Shown here in pieces: positions 1-11,484 of a stretch of 64,000 nucleotides of DNA (positions are counted from its first letter, which is position 1; each line of letters begins with the position of its first letter). This stretch comes from Welwitschia mirabilis (taxonomy: Eukaryota > Gnetophyta > Gnetopsida > Welwitschiales): contig JBOZIK010000001.1 in the NCBI GenBank assembly GCA_051453625.1, positions 150,195,664-150,259,663 of the forward strand, given 5' to 3'. The notes under the pieces were generated by a model. The model was given only the letters and a program-made list of their open reading frames with translations, was not told where the DNA came from and ran no database searches. A program made the position numbers and the translations under genes.

Positions 1-221
1 GCAATGATTGGGCCCTGCATAATTCTTTTATGGGAGTCCGTCCTATGTGTGAAATTGCCAACACGTTAAATCCACGCGACCTGTGTGTGGGGGACTGCGA
101 CTTCCACAATCCGTACCCCTGAAACCAGCTCCTGAGACACCGCGGCCATAGGATGATAATATGTAAAATATTTCTTTAATCTCTATTTCGTTGTGTTGAG
201 GAGAGAAAGTGATAAAAAACG

Positions 222-269
222 TGGGCCAATTCAACGCAACATTGTTTCCATCTGTATTTTGATATATAG
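222..269 (+). promoter_or_regulatory. Putative core promoter of the UGT gene
   Basis: A TGGGCC element at 222-227 overlaps a CCAAT box at 226-230, and a TATATAG box lies at 263-269, about 90 bp before the ATG at 360. This spacing suits a plant RNA polymerase II promoter with a transcription start near 295. A second ATTGGGCCC string sits at 6-14. The first 360 bases are much richer in CpG than anything after position 2000. The assignment rests on motifs and position only. Confidence 0.5.
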
Positions 270-359
270 TATTGCCGTACGAATCTCTCGTGATATACAA
301 ATATGACCCCGGACTCGCATCCCCAACCGGAGCCTCCGTTGTAATCAGCAGCAGAAGTC

Positions 360-1820
360 ATGGCTGTGACGGACGCCGAAGCTTGCGCGAAAAAAGGCCA
401 TGTTGTGGTTGTGGCGTACCCGGCACAAGGCCACATCAACCCTGTTTTACACTTCGCTGTTAGGCTGGCAGCGGCGGGCACAGGAACCAGAGTGACGTTT
501 GTCACTACAGAGAAGGCTCGCAATCAAATAATGAAAGCCAAGGGACTCGAAGGACTCTCTCACATTTCCGTCGGCGGCGTAACACTCCGACTAGAGTCCT
601 TCTCCGACGGACTTCCGTCGGATTTCACCGACTGGACGGACTTCGAGACTGTCAACAAAAGCCTCTGCGACGAGGGTAACCGCTCTTTGGAGAACCTCAT
701 CCGTAGGCTTAACACCGACGGTCCACGTGTTACGTGCGTGGTCTATGACTCATTCCTTTACTGGGTGCCGCCACTGGCCGTCAAGCTTGACGCCGCGTGT
801 GCCTTTCTCTGGACTCAATCCTCCGCCGTGCTCTCCTCGTACTTCCATGCCTACGCCGGCGGAGCGCAGCGTCCCGCCGACGACGAGGCCGCGGCGGCAC
901 TGGTAAAGTTGGCGTTCAGGGACAACGCCGGTTTTCATGTCAACGATCTGCCGTCGTTCGTTCAGCCTTCCGATCGCACCGACGTGCTACTGCGGTGGTT
1001 TATGCAGCAGCTCTCAGTCATAGGTCAGTACCACATCCGATGGTTCATCGGTGCCTCGTTTGATGATCTAGAGTTGGACGAGACTCGACGGCTGAGAAAC
1101 GTCCTGCGGGCACCGTTTCTGCCAATGGGGCCGCTTGTTCCACATGACCACGGCGATTCCGCGGCAGACATGTGGAGGGCCGCAGAGTGTAGCAGTTGGC
1201 TCGATTCCATGAAGTCAAAAAGCGTTGTCTACGTTTCGTTTGGGAGTATGGGCTTGGTGCCGAAGGAGCAGGTTCGTGAATTAGCTCTGGCGCTCCTAGA
1301 GTGCCGGAAACCGTTTCTGTGGGTCGTTCCTCCGATGTCTCTGGAAACGGAGTGCGATGAGGAGAAAGGGTTTCCGAGAGGTTTCATGGAGGAAATGCAA
1401 GGGAGAGGGATGTTGGTTCCGTGGTGTGCACAGATGAAGGTTCTGCGTCATGAGGCGGTGGGTGCGTTTGTGAGTCACTGCGGTTGGAACTCGACGATCG
1501 AGGGAGTGCGCGCGGGCGTGCCCATGCTGTGCGTGCCCCATTGGAGTGATCAAACGACCAACTCGGCGTTCGTTTCGAAGGTGTGGCGGACGGGGGTCCG
1601 TCCGGAGAGAGAATCGGTGAGTGGAATTGTTAGAAAAAATGAACTGGTGCGGTGCCTGCATTTGATTTTGGAGGGAGACGACGGGGCATCAATGCGGGAA
1701 AATGCGCGGTGGTTCAGTGAGAGGAGCAGAGCAGCGTTTGACGCGGACGGCTCGTCAAGGATAAACATTCAGATGTTTCTGGAGCAGGTTGCCGATTTGG
1801 TTTCTGCCTATCATGACTGA
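360..1820 (+). CDS. Family 1 UDP-glycosyltransferase (plant UGT, UGT74/75-like)
   Basis: This intronless gene encodes 486 aa, the usual length for plant family 1 UGTs, soluble cytosolic enzymes that transfer a sugar from UDP-sugar to small lipophilic acceptors. The N-terminal motif YPAQGHINP places the catalytic base at His25, and Asp130 in the VVYDSF motif fits the partner that activates it. The 44-residue PSPG donor-binding box runs from Trp355 (WCAQ) through HCGWNS to the final Asp397-Gln398; a closing Gln is typical of UDP-glucose-preferring enzymes. The YPAQGHINP start and the NDLPSF segment near residue 195 resemble group L enzymes (UGT74/75/84), which glucosylate carboxylic acids or phenolics; the acceptor cannot be told from sequence. 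There is no signal peptide or membrane segment. The ATG at 360 has a good context (G at -3, GC after ATG). No frameshift or missing motif is seen, so the gene looks functional. GC and CpG are far higher than in the flanks. Family is certain; subfamily is inference. Confidence 0.95.
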   Translation: MAVTDAEACAKKGHVVVVAYPAQGHINPVLHFAVRLAAAGTGTRVTFVTTEKARNQIMKAKGLEGLSHISVGGVTLRLESFSDGLPSDFTDWTDFETVNKSLCDEGNRSLENLIRRLNTDGPRVTCVVYDSFLYWVPPLAVKLDAACAFLWTQSSAVLSSYFHAYAGGAQRPADDEAAAALVKLAFRDNAGFHVNDLPSFVQPSDRTDVLLRWFMQQLSVIGQYHIRWFIGASFDDLELDETRRLRNVLRAPFLPMGPLVPHDHGDSAADMWRAAECSSWLDSMKSKSVVYVSFGSMGLVPKEQVRELALALLECRKPFLWVVPPMSLETECDEEKGFPRGFMEEMQGRGMLVPWCAQMKVLRHEAVGAFVSHCGWNSTIEGVRAGVPMLCVPHWSDQTTNSAFVSKVWRTGVRPERESVSGIVRKNELVRCLHLILEGDDGASMRENARWFSERSRAAFDADGSSRINIQMFLEQVADLVSAYHD

Positions 1821-1975
1821 AGGCGACTGGTAAGCCCGGTAACCGATGATTTTTTTACTGTGATAAAGCCTCTAGGCCTTCGTACCTAAAGATGCCTTCC
1901 TTTTGTGTTTTTAGTATTCATGTTCCAAGGGCTTACGAATCTACGCAAGTTGATAGGCCTTTTTAATTTAAATTT

Positions 1976-1981
1976 AATAAA
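1976..1981 (+). terminator. Putative polyadenylation signal of the UGT gene
   Basis: An AATAAA hexamer lies about 155 bp after the stop codon, in a T-rich 3' region where the GC-rich gene gives way to AT-rich DNA. Plant poly(A) signals are loose, so the exact site is uncertain. Confidence 0.4.
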
Positions 1982-1984
1982 TCG

Positions 1985-3960
1985 AGGAGTGAGGTTCTAT
2001 CATGGTTGTGACTTTTTAGATTTAATATATTTGTGGGTTTAATTCTAAAAAAATGTATGAAAAATAAAAAAAGTTAATAAATTTGTATGTTTAATGTTTT
2101 GTAGGTGGGTTATTCAAGTTTACTTAGTTCAGTCAATTCTATTTATTATTTTTTTGGTGTTGCAAGACTTTTTCGAGAATTGTTTTAAAAGCATTGTTAT
2201 TTTTCAAAATCTCATTAAAATACTTCAAATCTTGAATATCTTATAGGGATGTCTAACTTAAAACTTTTAATGACCATATTTCCATGAGTATAATGACCAC
2301 AATGCTTGGAATGTGAATGTGTGATAAGAATGTCTAACTTAAAATGTTTAGTAACCAAATTCTACTATAAATACAATCAACATAGTAACTTGGAACAAAT
2401 AATTTAATTATGCCTAAGGTGAATGGCCTACTAATTGGAGTACCACTTCAACGACACTATCTTATAATCATAGTGAATTTATTTTAAAAAGATGATGCAT
2501 CTTTTGTATTTGATTTATAAGAGCTTCAAGATGATTATTCTATTCACTTGAAGACCATTTGTTTTAAATATAGTGGAAGACATTTTTTTAAAACCATATA
2601 TACAATGCTAACACAAAAGTACCTTTTCGAAGATAAGTTATTTGTGCAAATTATGTGCAAAATATGGTTCTTGCTATAACCAAAAGCTAGAAAATGATTA
2701 TTTAATTGTTTTATTTTTCATATAATTACCTTCACGAATGTGCAAATTCATGTTCCCCTAAAGCATTATTGTGAATACAATTGTATTAGTTATATGTGAG
2801 ACTTGATTAAAGATAATTAATCATACACTTACTTGCTAGTTTTAGATACTTTGATAAAGAGTAAAGGTTATTGTTTTTCTAATTTTCAAAGTGATTAACA
2901 AATTTATAAATGATAACCCGTCTTTCTTCATTATAGTTTAGGTAATACATCATGTAAGATTCATTATTGTTTATGTGTAATATTCTCCACCTAATGTGGT
3001 TACAAAGCCCAAAAACTTAGCTTTATTAGAAGAATTTTAAATATAAAAATAAGCTTATGTTTTATGAAAAAGATTACATTTGTTTGTTCTTATGGTTTTG
3101 AGGTAGTATTTTAATCCTTTCCCATATATTTGGGAACAACTTGCTTTGTTGGTCCTTTAACATTCCAAAGTCATCCCTACCTCTTAGCATCATTTCATCC
3201 CACAACACTTTATTATTGACTTGAATTATTGTAGTCCTTGTTTCATTTCTTCTTATTTAAGTTTCTTATTAAAGAAATCATAGAGTGTAATGAATATCAT
3301 AAATAAACTACATTGTACTTTCATTCCTTTAATTTATAAATAGGGTTCTTATTTGGATTAAATTTTTGGGATCTCCATTTTCTTGTTAAAGTTTTAGCAT
3401 AGAAAATGATGACCATGTATTTTCTAATCTTAAGAAAACCATATTCTCCATTTGCATATCCTAAGTTATATTCCATATACCTTATCAATTAATATTGTAC
3501 CAATAATGTACAACATGTAACTTGGAAGATTATCTTAATTAATCACTTTCATTTCATGTGTTATTAGAGTAGAAATGTAAATATATAGATCCAATGAATG
3601 TTCTTTATATCCATTTGTGTTATAGACTTGTTTATCATCTTATAGGAAATTTAATGCTATTAAACATGTTAAATATCTTTGATGTTGTTTATCCACTGAT
3701 TACACAATGAAATAAAATCTTAGTGCCTATTATACTATCTTTTTAAGGCCTTGTTGTATGCCTTTGCTAAATAAATAGAAAACATCCTTTTCTTTTAAAA
3801 ATTTATTCTAGACTATTATTTTCATGAGTTTTATTATATTCATGAGTTTAGTAGTTTCATTTCTTATGGCTGGTCATGCCTTTGCTTCTTCTAGGTTAAG
3901 AGTTATCATTTTTAATTTTGCTCTGCTTTCACTTTCTGTAAGTTCTTTATGAATTAACTA
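1985..3960. other. AT-rich intergenic DNA without recognisable genes
   Basis: About 2 kb of AT-rich, CpG-poor sequence. All frames on both strands are broken by frequent stops. Apart from an 81-bp tandem duplication near its start, no conserved domain, LTR or RNA gene was recognised. Confidence 0.6.
2246..2395. repeat. Two-copy tandem repeat, 81-bp period
   Basis: The string ATGTCTAACTTAAAA occurs at about 2249 and again 81 bp later. The following bases (ATGACCATATTTC versus GTAACCAAATTCT) are also related. An old, diverged duplication of unknown origin. Confidence 0.6.
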
Positions 3961-4190
3961 ATGAGTTGAAGATGAAGAAGCGTAAGAATGAATAGGAAAA
4001 TGGAGCTTAAATGGTAATCATGAAAACAACACTTACATTCATATTAGAATTGAGGGGTTTAAATACCATTAAAATAGAATGAGAATAGAAAAAGTTGGAT
4101 AAAGGAAGCGGGAAATTAGGAAGTGGTTTTAACAACCACTTAAATATAGAGTTTGACCATTAAACATATTCAATCTATGAACTACATTAT
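3961..4190 (-). repeat. Copia LTR (3' LTR in element orientation)
   Basis: The segment matches 6429-6660 base by base with moderate divergence. Shared stretches include TGGTAATCATGAAAA, GGGGTTTAAATAC and CACTTAA followed by GTTTGACCATTAAA. The repeat ends after the last of these. Divergence between the two LTRs indicates an old insertion. Confidence 0.75.
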
Positions 4191-4258
4191 CATTATACTC
4201 AAAATGCTAGAACATGCCTCCATCACAGTAATCCATCTAGAATTTACCACATCAAATA

Positions 4259-4410
4259 TGGACTAACTGTTATAAAATGGACTAACCATGGTAAGGTGGA
4301 CTAACCATAATAAGATGGACTATCCATGACAATGTGGACTGCCCAAAACAATACGGACTAATCATGACAATGTGAATTGACCATAAAAATATGGACTAAT
4401 CATAGTAAGG
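4259..4410. repeat. 19-bp minisatellite, eight units
   Basis: Eight units in exact 19-bp register start with TGGACT or close variants at 4259, 4278, 4297, 4316, 4335, 4354, 4373 and 4392. The consensus is roughly TGGACTAACCATGATAAGA. It lies between the lower Copia LTR and the gag remnant, i.e. in the 3' part of the element's interior. Confidence 0.9.
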
Positions 4411-4429
4411 ATCAAACTCAAAATTTAAA

Positions 4430-5082
4430 AACCTAGAGTGCTATCTTCAAAATTTTCTTATTATTTACTTATTTTTGCCATCATGTCTAGAGTCTTTAAT
4501 TTGTCATCAAGTAGATCCTTTACTTGTCAAAATCAGTTTATTGCTACATGACCTCACTTACTATAATACTATTATTTTATCCTTTCTTTTTCATTGTTTA
4601 TGTTCTTTTTTGGACATTCTACCTTTGAGAAATTAAAGCATCTTATTTAAGTTCATGTTGATACATCATTTTGTTAGGAAATATTCTTTAAAGTGAGTAT
4701 GATGTGGTCATATCTAGAAGGAAGGCTTCTTAGTAAGATGGCTTTGGCATCTTCATCAGCAACTTTAGAATTCATTAATATAAGTTGTGATAAAGGGTAT
4801 GTGTTGGTTCATGTCTTCTTAATCCTCCATTTTCAAAATATATAACTAATGTTTTAATTCTTATTTTGACGTGCACAATTCATTCCAGACTTCTTTTGAG
4901 TTTTTACTTAAGTCAATATGATAAAAATAGCCATCCTCAAGATCAAGTTTAATAAGAGAAAAGGCTTCTTGATCATCATCTTCCCAATCATTAATTTTCT
5001 ATGGATTTTTTGGCCTTGTTACTTTACCACTTGTTAGTTTCTGCATATTTTTATTAATTAGCAAAGTTGCATTTCTAGTCAT
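4430..5082 (-). pseudogene. Copia-type Gag (UBN2-like) remnant
   Basis: Read on the minus strand from an ATG at 5082, the decayed frame shows the hallmarks of plant Copia Gag. An early segment contains DQEAFSLIKLDLED followed by SKEVWNELC, like the A..I...l.d......kelWd.L pattern of UBN2 domains. It is followed by an LKMED segment and then by ADEDAKAILLRSLPSRYDH, matching the D...iLL.SLP.SYd signature. Near 4540 a degenerate CCHC knuckle (YYSK*GHVAIN) follows. Several stops interrupt it, so it cannot be expressed as one protein. Family assignment rests on motif order. Confidence 0.75.
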
Positions 5083-6416
5083 GTGTAAAAATTCCTTCTA
5101 TTAAAATTTTCAATGTTTTTAGTCAATGATTTTCTTCTTATCCCACCTCACTTTACTCGGTGAAAGTTAAAAAATTTACCCTTATTAACTTGATAGATTT
5201 TTAATTGATTTAACTACCTTAATCAAGCCCCCCTTTAATTATTATTTTCATCACTTTACTACTATATAAAGGATTAAATACCTCCTAGACACTTGGCCTC
5301 CTAGCCTCGCCCTTAATAAAATAATTTTATTTAAAAAAGTACAAAATGCTAAGGGCTATACCCCTTAAAAGTAATTTTCAACCTGGTTTCAACAACTTCT
5401 CCCCTCCCTAGACTCTAATAAAGTAAACTTTATTATTTTGTATTAAAGCTTATAAGGAAATATAATTGCTTATAAAATATAATTTGGGATGGTGAAAATA
5501 AGAGAAATAAGATATGGTGATGCCTTTGCATCACACATGTTTCAGTTTTTCTTTGTTCATAAGATTCATAACTCTACTTCTTTCTTCTATAAGGCTCCTT
5601 CCTCCTTTGTTCCTTTAATAGCTACAATTCAACTACTAGTGTTTCCTGCCTCAGAGCTTAACCATGGCCTTAAATGTCTATTAGATTTATGTCTAGAAGA
5701 AGAAAAGGAAGGTAAGGCATAGGCAAATGAAATAGAAAAGAGTAGATTAAAATCAGATCTTAATAATGTGTTTTTAGAAATGACTCTTCAGTATAAGTAT
5801 AGGCTAGGAAATAATGCAAATTGAGTTTCGAATAAACCCTTAAATGGAAAGGTTCTTTAATATTTTCTTAGATTTATATGCCTCTACTGGTCAAGGATTC
5901 AAAGGGCATTAAGTAGGGTAAAGGGACTAACATGAAAAACGTACTTGAATTAGGAAAAAGAAACAATTGTGCATGGGCAAAGCAAAGTATCCTAAAATAG
6001 TTCAAGTAGTAGCAACAACAGGGAATGGATTGATTTAAAATTTTTATTTAAACTTTATTAGGGATTGGTGTAGAAGATGCCTTACCATTATTGTCGATAA
6101 TCTTTTTACTTTTACTAGTGCTCACACGATTTCTTTTTCTACCTATAACATGGATATCATAGAAAAATTCTCAATGCCAGAATATTTAGATTTTTCATAA
6201 ATAAGTAAAAGATTAGAGTTCTTAAGCAGATCATAGCGCTATGCTAAATTTAAGATCCTAATCTCCAGCCCTTTACTTGTTTCTTTTCTATTCTTATGGA
6301 TCAATCAAATCTTATAGAAATCTTTTAAACATGTAATTTGATTCCTCAGATCTCATCATGCAAGCATAGCAAGACTAGGAGATTTCATTATTAGATAAGA
6401 AATATTTACCCTAAAT
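5083..6416. other. Copia element interior without recognised coding
   Basis: AT-rich sequence between the Gag remnant and the primer site. A plus-strand open frame at 5489-5722 has no recognisable domain and is probably chance. It may hold the 5' leader and decayed N-terminal Gag. Confidence 0.4.
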
Positions 6417-6428
6417 GCTCTAATACTA
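6417..6428 (-). other. Decayed primer-binding site of the Copia element
   Basis: GCTCTAATACTA on the plus strand reads TAGTATTAGAGC on the minus strand. It differs from the initiator-tRNA-Met site TGGTATCAGAGC by transitions only, and sits directly inside the upper LTR as expected. Confidence 0.65.
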
Positions 6429-6660
6429 ATTAAAGATGAGAAAGCATGAGAATGGATAGGGAGATTGAGATTGANNNNNNNNNNATTGAATGGTAATCAT
6501 GAAAATAACTCTTGCATTTATATGAGAATTTAGGGGTTTAAATACACTTAAAATTCATTGAAAATAGGGAAGGATGGGTAACAGGAGAGGAAAATTAGAA
6601 AGTGGTTATAATAGCCACTTAATTATGAAGTTTGACCATTAAAAATATCTAACAAGAGTC
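6429..6660 (-). repeat. Copia LTR (5' LTR in element orientation)
   Basis: Direct repeat of 3961-4190, interrupted by the N run at 6475-6484. It ends in CACTTAATTATGAAG followed by GTTTGACCATTAAA, as in the partner LTR. Confidence 0.7.
6475..6484. other. Assembly gap (10 N)
   Basis: Ten unresolved bases inside the upper Copia LTR. Confidence 1.
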
Positions 6661-6782
6661 TCCATTTCACTCACTTCTATATAATTCTAATTGTATGTTA
6701 TATTTATTTTGATTTATTCATCTTTATTAAGGATTTATTAGCTTTAATTATAGAAAATAAATTTATTATCTTTAGAATTTTT

Positions 6783-9700
6783 CTTTTTTGAAAATCCTTG
6801 CTTTAGTTAATAATTCATCTGTCAATGCATCTTGGAATCATACCTTTTATCATCCATTGATCCCATTGTCCTTCATTAAGAAAGATATTGAGCTTAATTT
6901 ACATTATGGGAGATGATAGTTAATTCCATTTAAGTTATTATAAGTCAATTTCTAGTGATATTATCAATGGAATTTATAAGCATGTTAAGCATATTGCATA
7001 TCATTAAAAATTGGATAATACTAAAAAATCAACACCCCATTAAATTTGATAAGTCTATAAAAATTACAATTGATTGTTTCTAAATTAATTAAGTAATTAA
7101 TAAATTTTGTAAAATAAGAAGAACACATAAATAACTTTTTATCAATAATAACTCATTTTTTCTAGTTTCATTATCATATCTTTCTACTTATGATTTTTTA
7201 ACATCTTGATCTATTTATATCTAAGTTTAAAATTACCTATTTCTTATAAAATGAAAAGTTTAATTGCCCTTCTTATCTTTGAATAATAAAATAAAAAAAT
7301 TATAAGCATGTTACTAATTCTTTTACATTGAAAAAAGTGTATTTTTATTTTATTTCACTGTTACTAAGTATATATTTTATCTCTCATTAATGTGAGTTTC
7401 ATTGATTTATGTATAGAAGCTGTTTATATCACTATAAACTTACTTTTTTATGCAATCTTAGTAAGTGTGAAGAATTATCATTAGTTTGCATTTTTCCTCT
7501 TGTAATACATTCTTTATTTTGTTGAATCCCATCTTTCATTAAGTTCTTCATTATTCATTTCATTTACCTAATGTAAGAACTTACTTCTATAAGAAAATAT
7601 TTTCTTCTCTAGGAATAGACTCACTTTATATGAGATTTGATATATCTGAAATGGTTATAATTATAGAAATATCTAACTATTATAGATATTATTAATGCAA
7701 TTAACTTAGTAAATTAAGGAAAAAATATATTAATAGCATAGTCATTTATGAAAAATTAATAGAACTAAGACTTAGTTTTGAAAATATTTTAAGGTTTTTC
7801 AACATTTGAAAAGACTCCACTATATCAAATATAAATAAAATTTTTCTTTAGAGATATCTTAATAGTAGAGTAGTTCTCTTGTGTTATTGTGTTTGTAAGA
7901 TTGATTTCAAAAAAGATCTTTTAATATAAAATATATTAATTAAAAATTTGTCTTTAATCTTTTAGTTATTTTCTCTTCTTTATTTAAGGATGGCATAGAG
8001 GGTTGTGGAACTAAAAAGTTTTCATAATAATACATCCTTGTTAGAAATATAATCATTGTGACCATCCAAAATAAGAATTTAATTACACCTAGGTCCTTAT
8101 CATATGTTAATTAAGTCATCTAAAATTTGAAATAAATAACCTCCTAAATTGATGATAAGTATTCCAATACTTGGACTATAATTCCATTAGCTCCTTTTAT
8201 TTCATAATTTTTTGTTTTAGTTTTAGATAAAGGATATTTTTCAGTATATTTTTATTTAACCTTTTTTAATATTTGGATGTTTGTTAAAAACATTATTTTT
8301 CTTTGGCTTTAATATCTTTTATAGATGTTTATGTTATTCAAATTTTAAACATGGTTAAATTTAAATATCACTATGGTTCATAGTTCTCTAATGAATTCTA
8401 AATAACAGCCTTCCCCCCTAATTCTTTCTTCCCCTTTTATTTTTTTTAAGAAAAGGTGTATATTTCTACTATAAGGGAAAATTTGCAAAATTACTTTTAA
8501 AAAACTTTAGCTACACTCATGAGACAAGTGGATAATCCATCTCTGTATAATTAATAAATAATATTAGATAGCCTTTACTCTTTATAAAAAATGGAGTTTC
8601 TCCTCAAGATGTTGGCCAAAATAACTAGTGATAATAACCAAAGACTTAAAACAATTCATGACTAAAGGAAATAAAGAAAAATAAATGAGAGAAGGACCTC
8701 ATCCTTAAATGTATTCTGAACTATCAGCTAGAGAATGGGGCGTCTACCTAGAGAAAACTACAAAACTGGTAAATCCTCCAATCTACTAGTATCATCCACT
8801 CTTTTTTGCTGAATTGTTTTCCTATCCATGAAATGATAAACTACTATGATCCTTTTATTCATGATCATGTCCTTTGCATTATTGATTTTGATAATTTTTC
8901 CTACTACCTATTAGACGCTATGTTTGTTTTTGTCTAGATGCTAAACTAGGATGAACTTTCTGTGTGCCTTAATAATTTGATCATTTATGGTAGTAATATT
9001 AAGGTCTAGTGTTGCATAATTCTCCATTCACTTCTTAATTAGCTTAATTTCACAATGTTATACTTCTTAGTTTAATTCTAATGATTCTTAATCATTAGCT
9101 ATCTTTATAGTAGCTTGTCTTCTAGTCATAGAGGCCAGAGACTTTGGATATTTTCTTTTCCTCTCCCTTACCCTCTCCTCTTCCTCCTAGCTGATGTTGA
9201 TGGCCTTTATTTCATGTTGATTCTTTTTTATCTATTCATTGTGCATTTTAGTTTGATTGATTCTACATTTTCTAGTTTTCCTCTAATGATTTCTCTTATG
9301 TTGACTTCTCTTAGAAATTATTTTTTCCTTGTGGCATGTTCTTCTTAGTTGAGGAACTTCCCATTTACTCATTTTGCTAGTGCTTTTTCTCTACTAATAA
9401 CCCTTGAGCTAGCTATTCTAGTGCTCTTTCATCATGTTATCATAGTTTGGGAAAATTCCGCAGTTCTTATCTTACAAGTTTTGATGCTCTATCAGAGTCA
9501 CCTCTTTGATCATACTCTTGCAATTGTTTTGTTTCCCTCTTACATAGAGGGGCTTTATTGACCTCTTCTTTTATTCACAGGTCTTGAGATCATGTTCCAT
9601 CTATGTGAGAAGCCCCCACTTCACTCCCTACTCTTGCAGATTCCTCTGAACCATTTGGCTCTCTCACTCTTAGATTTTCCCTTCATAGGTACTCTAACAT

Positions 9701-11384
9701 CTTCTTGTTCAAGATTGAGTTTTCATTTTCTAATTTTTCCTTCAACTTCTCAATGAGAAAAATTAATATGTAAAGGTTACTTCTATCTTTTAGGGGTAAT
9801 AAAAATCTAAAGTACAACCCTTTTACCTTTACATGATTTTTGTCCTAGCTTAAATATTTGTTGACAGATTCTGTCACTACATTCCATTGTAGCCTGAGAT
9901 TAGTTTTTTTTTAATTAATTCCTTTGGATTTCTAGATGATTTTTATTTACAAAATAAATTTGCATTAGTTTGGCATATGAAGGATGGTAATATCAGATCT
10001 CCTTCATCTTTTAATTTTGCTACCTACACTATCATTTTAGTGGACATTATATGCTAGTGTCTCCTTAGAACTATTTTTTTTGTTTAGCAATGCTTGAGAT
10101 GTTTTGACATTTGGATTATCTTAAATCTCAAGAAGTGATTTCTAATGCACCTCCTAAATTCTTCACCGCTTCTTCTCATTTACTATATATTTTTATCTAT
10201 CTAATGGCTTAAACTAGTGTTGTGTCTTCATTTTTCCTAAACTCTTGAATTATAACATGTGCTCTTTATGGTTTTCAAATATATTTTATGTTTTGAATTT
10301 CATTTAAAGGTTCTTCTACTATGTGCTATTCAAACAAACTAGAGAGTAACATCATAGTACTTATGGGATGTATTAAGGATATTTTCCCACATGGCCCTGA
10401 GAGTCTATCTCCTCCACACTATTATCTCAGTAAGGCATTCTACCCCACATTAAACATGATACTCTATTCAAACCATCTAGCTCCTTTGTATTACACTCAC
10501 TATGGTTAGTTCTTTTTCTCTTATAATCAATCATTTTAGTACCTTGTACTTGTCCATAGTCCATTTTTATCATGTTTTTTCATTAATCTTTTGTATAATT
10601 TTCTTTTATCTATTCTTTTCTCGATGGTAAGATTCTCTTTTTTTATCATCTTCTCTAATTGATTTATTTGTTTGCCCATATCATTATTCATCGAGTGGGA
10701 TAAAATCCCTCCTCTCTTGTAAAATTTCATCCTTAGATTTATTCTTTTTTTTAAGTAGTATTTCACTAGGATAATTTATTGCATTTTATTAAAGAATTTC
10801 CTTCCTTGCACAAGAGAACACTAGAAAAAAATGTTTCCATTTCTTATCTCCCACTTAGCTATGCCTTCTAGCTAGTTCATTCCTATACATAAAGTTTGTT
10901 AGAAGGGGAAATCACCTTGCTTATACTTTCATTCCTCATATTTACATTTCAAGATTTTTTTAACCCCTAATTTTTAATTTTTTTTGTTTTTAATAATGTT
11001 CATTTTGGGTAAGAATATATTGCACTTCATGTCCTGCAGATCCGTTTCTATAGATTTTGCTAGTTTTTTTATGTCTTCCCATGCCACAACATGGGGTTTT
11101 ATCCCTATTATTCCTTCTATATAAATGAAGTTTTAAGTTATTATATTAATTGTTTCCTTTTCTTTTTTTTTTGGTAGCACTTATGTTAAAGCACCATACC
11201 TTGTAATAATTATTATCATAGTATTTTCTAGAATGATCTTTATTATAGTTGAGAGGAAAATGATGCTCCAACTAATACATTTCTTTACTACTTTCTAGAT
11301 TAATTCCTCTCAAAGGTGAATCCCTCCACTAGATGTTTCTTTCAGATCCCTCCTTCACCTTCAATATTTTAATGATTACTCTTT
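6783..11384 (-). mobile_element. LINE copy 1a (J-domain LINE family), cut by gap
   Basis: This segment is collinear with 11819-16320 at clearly recognisable but incomplete identity, and both copies begin (minus-strand 3' end) at a T-run followed by GAAAATCC, which fits a LINE poly(A) end. Minus-strand reading from the gap covers the end of the reverse transcriptase, a long lysine/glutamate-rich tail region and a C-terminal J-domain at 8825-9036. About 2 kb of very AT-rich sequence with no coding signal follows. ORF1, endonuclease and most of the RT are absent, lost to 5' truncation or hidden by the gap. All frames are broken. Confidence 0.7.
8825..9036 (-). pseudogene. J-domain remnant at the end of LINE 1a ORF2
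   Basis: The minus strand reads NYATLDLNITTINDQIIKA, then HRKFILV*HLDKNKHSV, later VVGKIIKINN. The order fits helix I (Y.tLdl), helix II with the H/Y-R-K pattern (AHRK), the loop at the HPD position (here HLD, then KNK), and helix III ending in an IN pair (KINN). A stop replaces the residue two before the loop His and two more stops follow the loop. The frame is nearly collinear with the other three copies. Confidence 0.75.
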
Positions 11385-11484
11385 NNNNNNNNNNNNNNNN
11401 NNNNNNNNNNNNNNNNNNNNNNNNNNNNNNNNNNNNNNNNNNNNNNNNNNNNNNNNNNNNNNNNNNNNNNNNNNNNNNNNNNNN
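11385..11484. other. Assembly gap (100 N)
   Basis: A run of exactly 100 N, the usual placeholder for a gap of unknown size. It separates the two LINE family copies, so the spacing between them is not reliable. Confidence 1.

Larger units (their letters stand above)
3961..6660 (-). mobile_element. Gag-only Ty1/Copia LTR retrotransposon remnant
   Basis: Two directly repeated ends (about 3961-4190 and 6429-6660) enclose 2.2 kb of interior. On the minus strand, just inside the upper repeat, lies a decayed primer site similar to the initiator-tRNA-Met site TGGTATCAGAGC, and further in lies a Copia-type Gag region. No protease, integrase or reverse transcriptase was seen, and the interior is too short for a full pol, so this is a deletion derivative or a gag-only non-autonomous element. 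Reading frames carry many stops. The exact LTR boundaries are approximate because both ends have decayed and the upper one contains a 10-N gap. Confidence 0.7.

Noticed and set aside
360-1820. Other frames overlapping the UGT gene on both strands
   Set aside because: They are shadows produced by its GC-rich codons. Only the +1 frame has conserved motifs.
9115-9561. Two adjacent hydrophobic plus-strand frames that could look like membrane proteins
   Set aside because: They are antisense to the Lys/Glu-rich tail of LINE 1a. Antisense of AAA/GAA codons gives Phe/Leu/Ser-rich hydrophobic frames.
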